A stretch of 64,000 nt of DNA. Source: Actinomycetota bacterium (lineage in GTDB: Bacteria > Actinomycetota > Acidimicrobiia > IMCC26256 > PALSA-610). A program made the translations under genes and the position numbers. The stretch is taken from positions 1-64,000 of the forward strand of contig PLBO01000134.1 of the NCBI GenBank assembly GCA_003134555.1, written 5' to 3'. How positions within the stretch are numbered: the first letter of the stretch is position 1; the number at the start of each line of letters is the position of its first letter. The notes beneath the pieces were generated by a model. The model made no database searches. It was not told where the DNA came from and worked only from the letters and a program-made list of their open reading frames with translations. Positions 61,808-64,000 of this stretch are shown piece after piece.

Positions 61808-62902
61808 GTGGTTCATTCCGATCGGTTGTTGCTCGGCCCGGGACCTTCGAATCCCTATCCCGAGGTGATGGAAGCGTTCCAACGTCCGGTGCTCGGGCAC
61901 CTCGATCCCGAATTCCTTTCGGTGCTCGACGAGATCGCCGATCGTTTGCGACTCCTCTTTCGCACCGAGAACGTGTTGACGCTTCCGATCAGCGGCACCG
62001 GTTCGGCGGGCATGGAAGCGTGTTTCGTCAACCTGCTCGAACCGGGCGACACCGCGATCATCGGTGTGAACGGCGTGTTCGGCGAACGCATGTGCGAGGT
62101 TGCGCGGCGGTGCGGTGCCGCGGTGGTACGGGTCGAGGCGCCGTGGGGGCGGGCGATCGATCCGCAACAGTTGCTCGACGCGCATCGCGCGCATCCCGGC
62201 GCGCGCGTGCTCGCGGTCGTGCACGCCGAGACGTCGACGGGCGTCGAGAACGAGATCGCGCCACTCGCGGCGTTGCAGCAGACCGACACCTTGCTGTTGG
62301 TCGACACCGTCACCTCACTCGGGGGCATTCCCGTCGACGTCGACGGGTGGGGGATCGACGCGGTCTACTCGGGTACCCAGAAGTGTCTCGGCGTACCGCC
62401 CGGATTGTCGCCGGTGAGCTTCTCGCCGCGCGCGGTCGAGCGGGTGCGGGGCCGGTCGCAGCCCGCGCAGTCGTGGTACCTCGATCTCAGCTTGCTCGCC
62501 GACTACGTGGGCACCGCGCGGCGGTATCACCACACCGCGCCGATCTCGATGTTGTACGCCTTGCACGCGGGGCTGGGCGTGGTGCTCGACGAAGGACTCG
62601 AGGCGGCACACGCCCGTCACCGCGACGCGGGCGCGCGGTTGCAGGGCGCGCTTCCCGAACTGGGATTCCGGCCCTTTGCGCTCGACCGGCCGTTGCCGCA
62701 GCTCACATCCGTGTGGCTACCGGATGGCGTCGACGACGCCAAGATGAGAGCCGAGCTCCTGGTGCGCTTCGGCATCGAGGTCGGCGGCGGGCTCGGCGAG
62801 CTCGCCGGCAAGGGCTGGCGCATCGGGCTCATGGGCCACTCGGCCCGGGAACGCTCGGTGATCACCCTTCTCGGGGCGTTGGGCGCTCTCCTGCAGGAAT
62901 GA
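61808..62902 (+). CDS. Alanine/serine-glyoxylate aminotransferase family (class V)
   Basis: 364 residues from leaderless-type GTG (TAATCT six bases upstream). N-terminal LLLGPGPSNPYPEVMEAFQRPVLGHLDPEF is the family signature; PLP lysine is K192 (SGTQKCLG), with SGTGSAGME near 62-70 and D166 in LLLVDTVTS. It would transaminate alanine or serine with glyoxylate. The 3' end overlaps orn (opposite strand) by 41 bases. Confidence 0.92.
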   Translation: MVHSDRLLLGPGPSNPYPEVMEAFQRPVLGHLDPEFLSVLDEIADRLRLLFRTENVLTLPISGTGSAGMEACFVNLLEPGDTAIIGVNGVFGERMCEVARRCGAAVVRVEAPWGRAIDPQQLLDAHRAHPGARVLAVVHAETSTGVENEIAPLAALQQTDTLLLVDTVTSLGGIPVDVDGWGIDAVYSGTQKCLGVPPGLSPVSFSPRAVERVRGRSQPAQSWYLDLSLLADYVGTARRYHHTAPISMLYALHAGLGVVLDEGLEAAHARHRDAGARLQGALPELGFRPFALDRPLPQLTSVWLPDGVDDAKMRAELLVRFGIEVGGGLGELAGKGWRIGLMGHSARERSVITLLGALGALLQE

Positions 62903-63449
62903 ACAACTGCTGCCGGTAGAAGCGGAGCTCCTCGATCGATTCGCGGATGTCGTCGAGCGCGCGGTGTTGCTCCGACTTTCCGGGACGCTTCGTGTAGATC
63001 TCGGGGTACCAGCGCCGGCACAGCTCCTTCAAGGACGAGACGTCGATGCTGCGGTAGTGCAGGTAGGTGTCGAGGTCGTGCATGTAACGATCGAGAAATC
63101 TGCGGTCGGTGCCGATGCTGTTGCCGCAGAGCGGGGCGCTTCCGGGCGCCGGCACGTGGCTCCGGACGTATTCGAGCGTTCGGGCGCGGGCGGCGTCGAG
63201 GCTCACGTCGGACGCGCTGATCGCCGTGAGCAACCCGGACTTCGTGTGCATCTTGCGTACGAAATCGTCCATACGCGCGAGCGCGTCGGCATCCTGATGA
63301 ATGACGATGTCGATGCCGTCGTCGACGAGCGCGAGCTCGGAGTCGGTGACGATGCACGCGATCTCGACGATCGTGTGCCGCTCGACGTCGAGGCCGGTCA
63401 TCTCGAGGTCGAGCCACACCAGATGGTCGTCGTCCGCGACAGCGGTCAT
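62862..63449 (-). CDS. orn: Oligoribonuclease
   Basis: 195 residues from leaderless-type ATG 63449 (TAGCGT seven bases upstream; an ATG nine bases further out is within the -10 gap). DEDDh exonuclease: LDLEMTGLD near 13-21, NSIGTDRRFLDRYM, and HRALDDIRES near the end. It degrades oligoribonucleotides and pGpG, the end of RNA and cyclic-di-GMP turnover. Confidence 0.95.
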   Translation of the reverse strand: MTAVADDDHLVWLDLEMTGLDVERHTIVEIACIVTDSELALVDDGIDIVIHQDADALARMDDFVRKMHTKSGLLTAISASDVSLDAARARTLEYVRSHVPAPGSAPLCGNSIGTDRRFLDRYMHDLDTYLHYRSIDVSSLKELCRRWYPEIYTKRPGKSEQHRALDDIRESIEELRFYRQQLFIPAGERPTPREG

Positions 63450-63508
63450 GAGCCGCACGCTATCCGGCCACGGACTTGCAACGGCTCAGGGGTTAGATTC
63501 GGCGGCCG

Positions 63509-64000
63509 ATGACCGCTCCCCCCGTCGTCTGGCGTCCCGACGAAGCCATGCTGCGCGAGAGCAACGTCGCTCGCTTCATGGCCGCCGAGCAGGTCGACGG
63601 CTTCGCGACGCTCGTCGCGCGCTCGATCGACGAACCAGAGTGGTTCTGGGACGCGGTGGTGCGGTTCCTCGGTCTGGCGTTCGACACTCCCTACGACCGC
63701 GTGCTCGACACGTCGGCGGGTATCGAATGGGCAACGTGGTTCGTCGGCGGTCGATGCAACGCGGCGACGATGTGTCTCGAACATCTGGCCGCCGATCGTC
63801 CGGCCGTGATCTGGGAAGGTGAGGACGGCGAGACCCGCACGCTCACCGGCGCCGAGTTGCGCGCGCTCACCGATCGCATCGCGTCGGGATTGGCGGCGCG
63901 CGGTGTGAGCGAAGGCGACGCCGTCGGCTTGTTCATGCCGATGGTGCCGGAGACCGTCGCGGCGTTGTTCGCGATCGCGAAGCTCGGCGCGATCTTCCTG
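63509..64000 (+). CDS. Acetyl/acetoacetyl-CoA synthetase-like enzyme (partial, 3' end off window)
   Basis: 164 codons visible from ATG 63509 (TAGATT nine bases upstream), open to the window end. The N-terminal ACS-type region (RESNVARFMAAEQVDGFATLVARSIDEPEWFWDAVVRFLG) precedes the ANL domain start RPAVIWEGEDGETRTLTGAELRAL and GLFMPMVPETVAALFAIAKLGAIF. It activates a short acid or acetoacetate to CoA. The AMP-binding motif lies beyond the window. Confidence 0.85.
   Translation, partial: MTAPPVVWRPDEAMLRESNVARFMAAEQVDGFATLVARSIDEPEWFWDAVVRFLGLAFDTPYDRVLDTSAGIEWATWFVGGRCNAATMCLEHLAADRPAVIWEGEDGETRTLTGAELRALTDRIASGLAARGVSEGDAVGLFMPMVPETVAALFAIAKLGAIFL

Overview
The window is 64 kb of GC-rich, densely coding chromosome from an actinobacterium, most likely class Acidimicrobiia. 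Supporting signs are the conserved actinobacterial order metG-tatD-ksgA-ispE / glmU-prs-rplY-pth-mfd-mazG-eno-ftsB-DUF501-ppx, the actinobacterial mini-ribosomal proteins bL37 and bS22, an actinobacterial-type SerC, a WS/DGAT acyltransferase, many Thr/Pro-rich lipoproteins, and a secreted protein with Ig-like repeats plus GYW repeats of a kind common in Acidimicrobiia. The class assignment is inference. There is no rRNA, CRISPR array, intact insertion sequence or phage. One tRNA (Gln) is present.

Layout. 1-9.6 kb: an export or efflux operon on the minus strand (lipoprotein, membrane-fusion adaptor with Calx-beta domains, MacB-like ATPase, FtsX-like permease, then a large Ig-repeat surface protein cut by the window edge), with a divergent two-component system. 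9.6-16.6 kb: accessory lipid and redox genes (PadR regulator, two PhyH-type dioxygenases, a desaturase, an acyl-CoA synthetase, an old-yellow-enzyme homologue). 16.7-23.6 kb: a Rieske oxygenase divergent from a branched-chain-amino-acid-type ABC importer with fused LivH-LivM. 23.6-28.3 kb: a putative copper cluster (CopC-CopD, an undescribed 508-residue membrane protein, a YcnI-like protein, a lipoprotein). 28.4-42.8 kb: flotillin-like protein, acyl-CoA dehydrogenase, serine hydrolase, serC, WS/DGAT, SIMPL protein, epoxide hydrolase, thioesterase, a stand-alone TnpB-N-terminus-like protein, an Rrf2 regulator, bL37, a YchF-like protein that has lost its P-loop, and DUF192. 42.8-61.3 kb: the core housekeeping block, almost all on the plus strand with start/stop overlaps. 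61.4-64 kb: a hypothetical gene, an aminotransferase, orn and a truncated acyl-CoA synthetase.

Regulation. About twenty genes have a -10-like TANNNT hexamer ending only 6-11 nt before the start codon with no Shine-Dalgarno, so leaderless transcription appears common. Other genes, mostly inside operons, have clear GGAGG-type sites or are translationally coupled (ATGA, GTGA, TGATG).

Most notable: (1) three neighbouring putative copper proteins all predicted to mature with an N-terminal histidine, one of unknown family; (2) a TnpB-like protein that stops just before the RuvC nuclease domain yet keeps its own promoter; (3) a YchF homologue without Walker A Lys/Ser; (4) an 11-bp inverted repeat containing both -10 elements between bL37 and the YchF-like gene; (5) an efflux adaptor carrying a peptidoglycan-binding domain and four Calx-beta domains.
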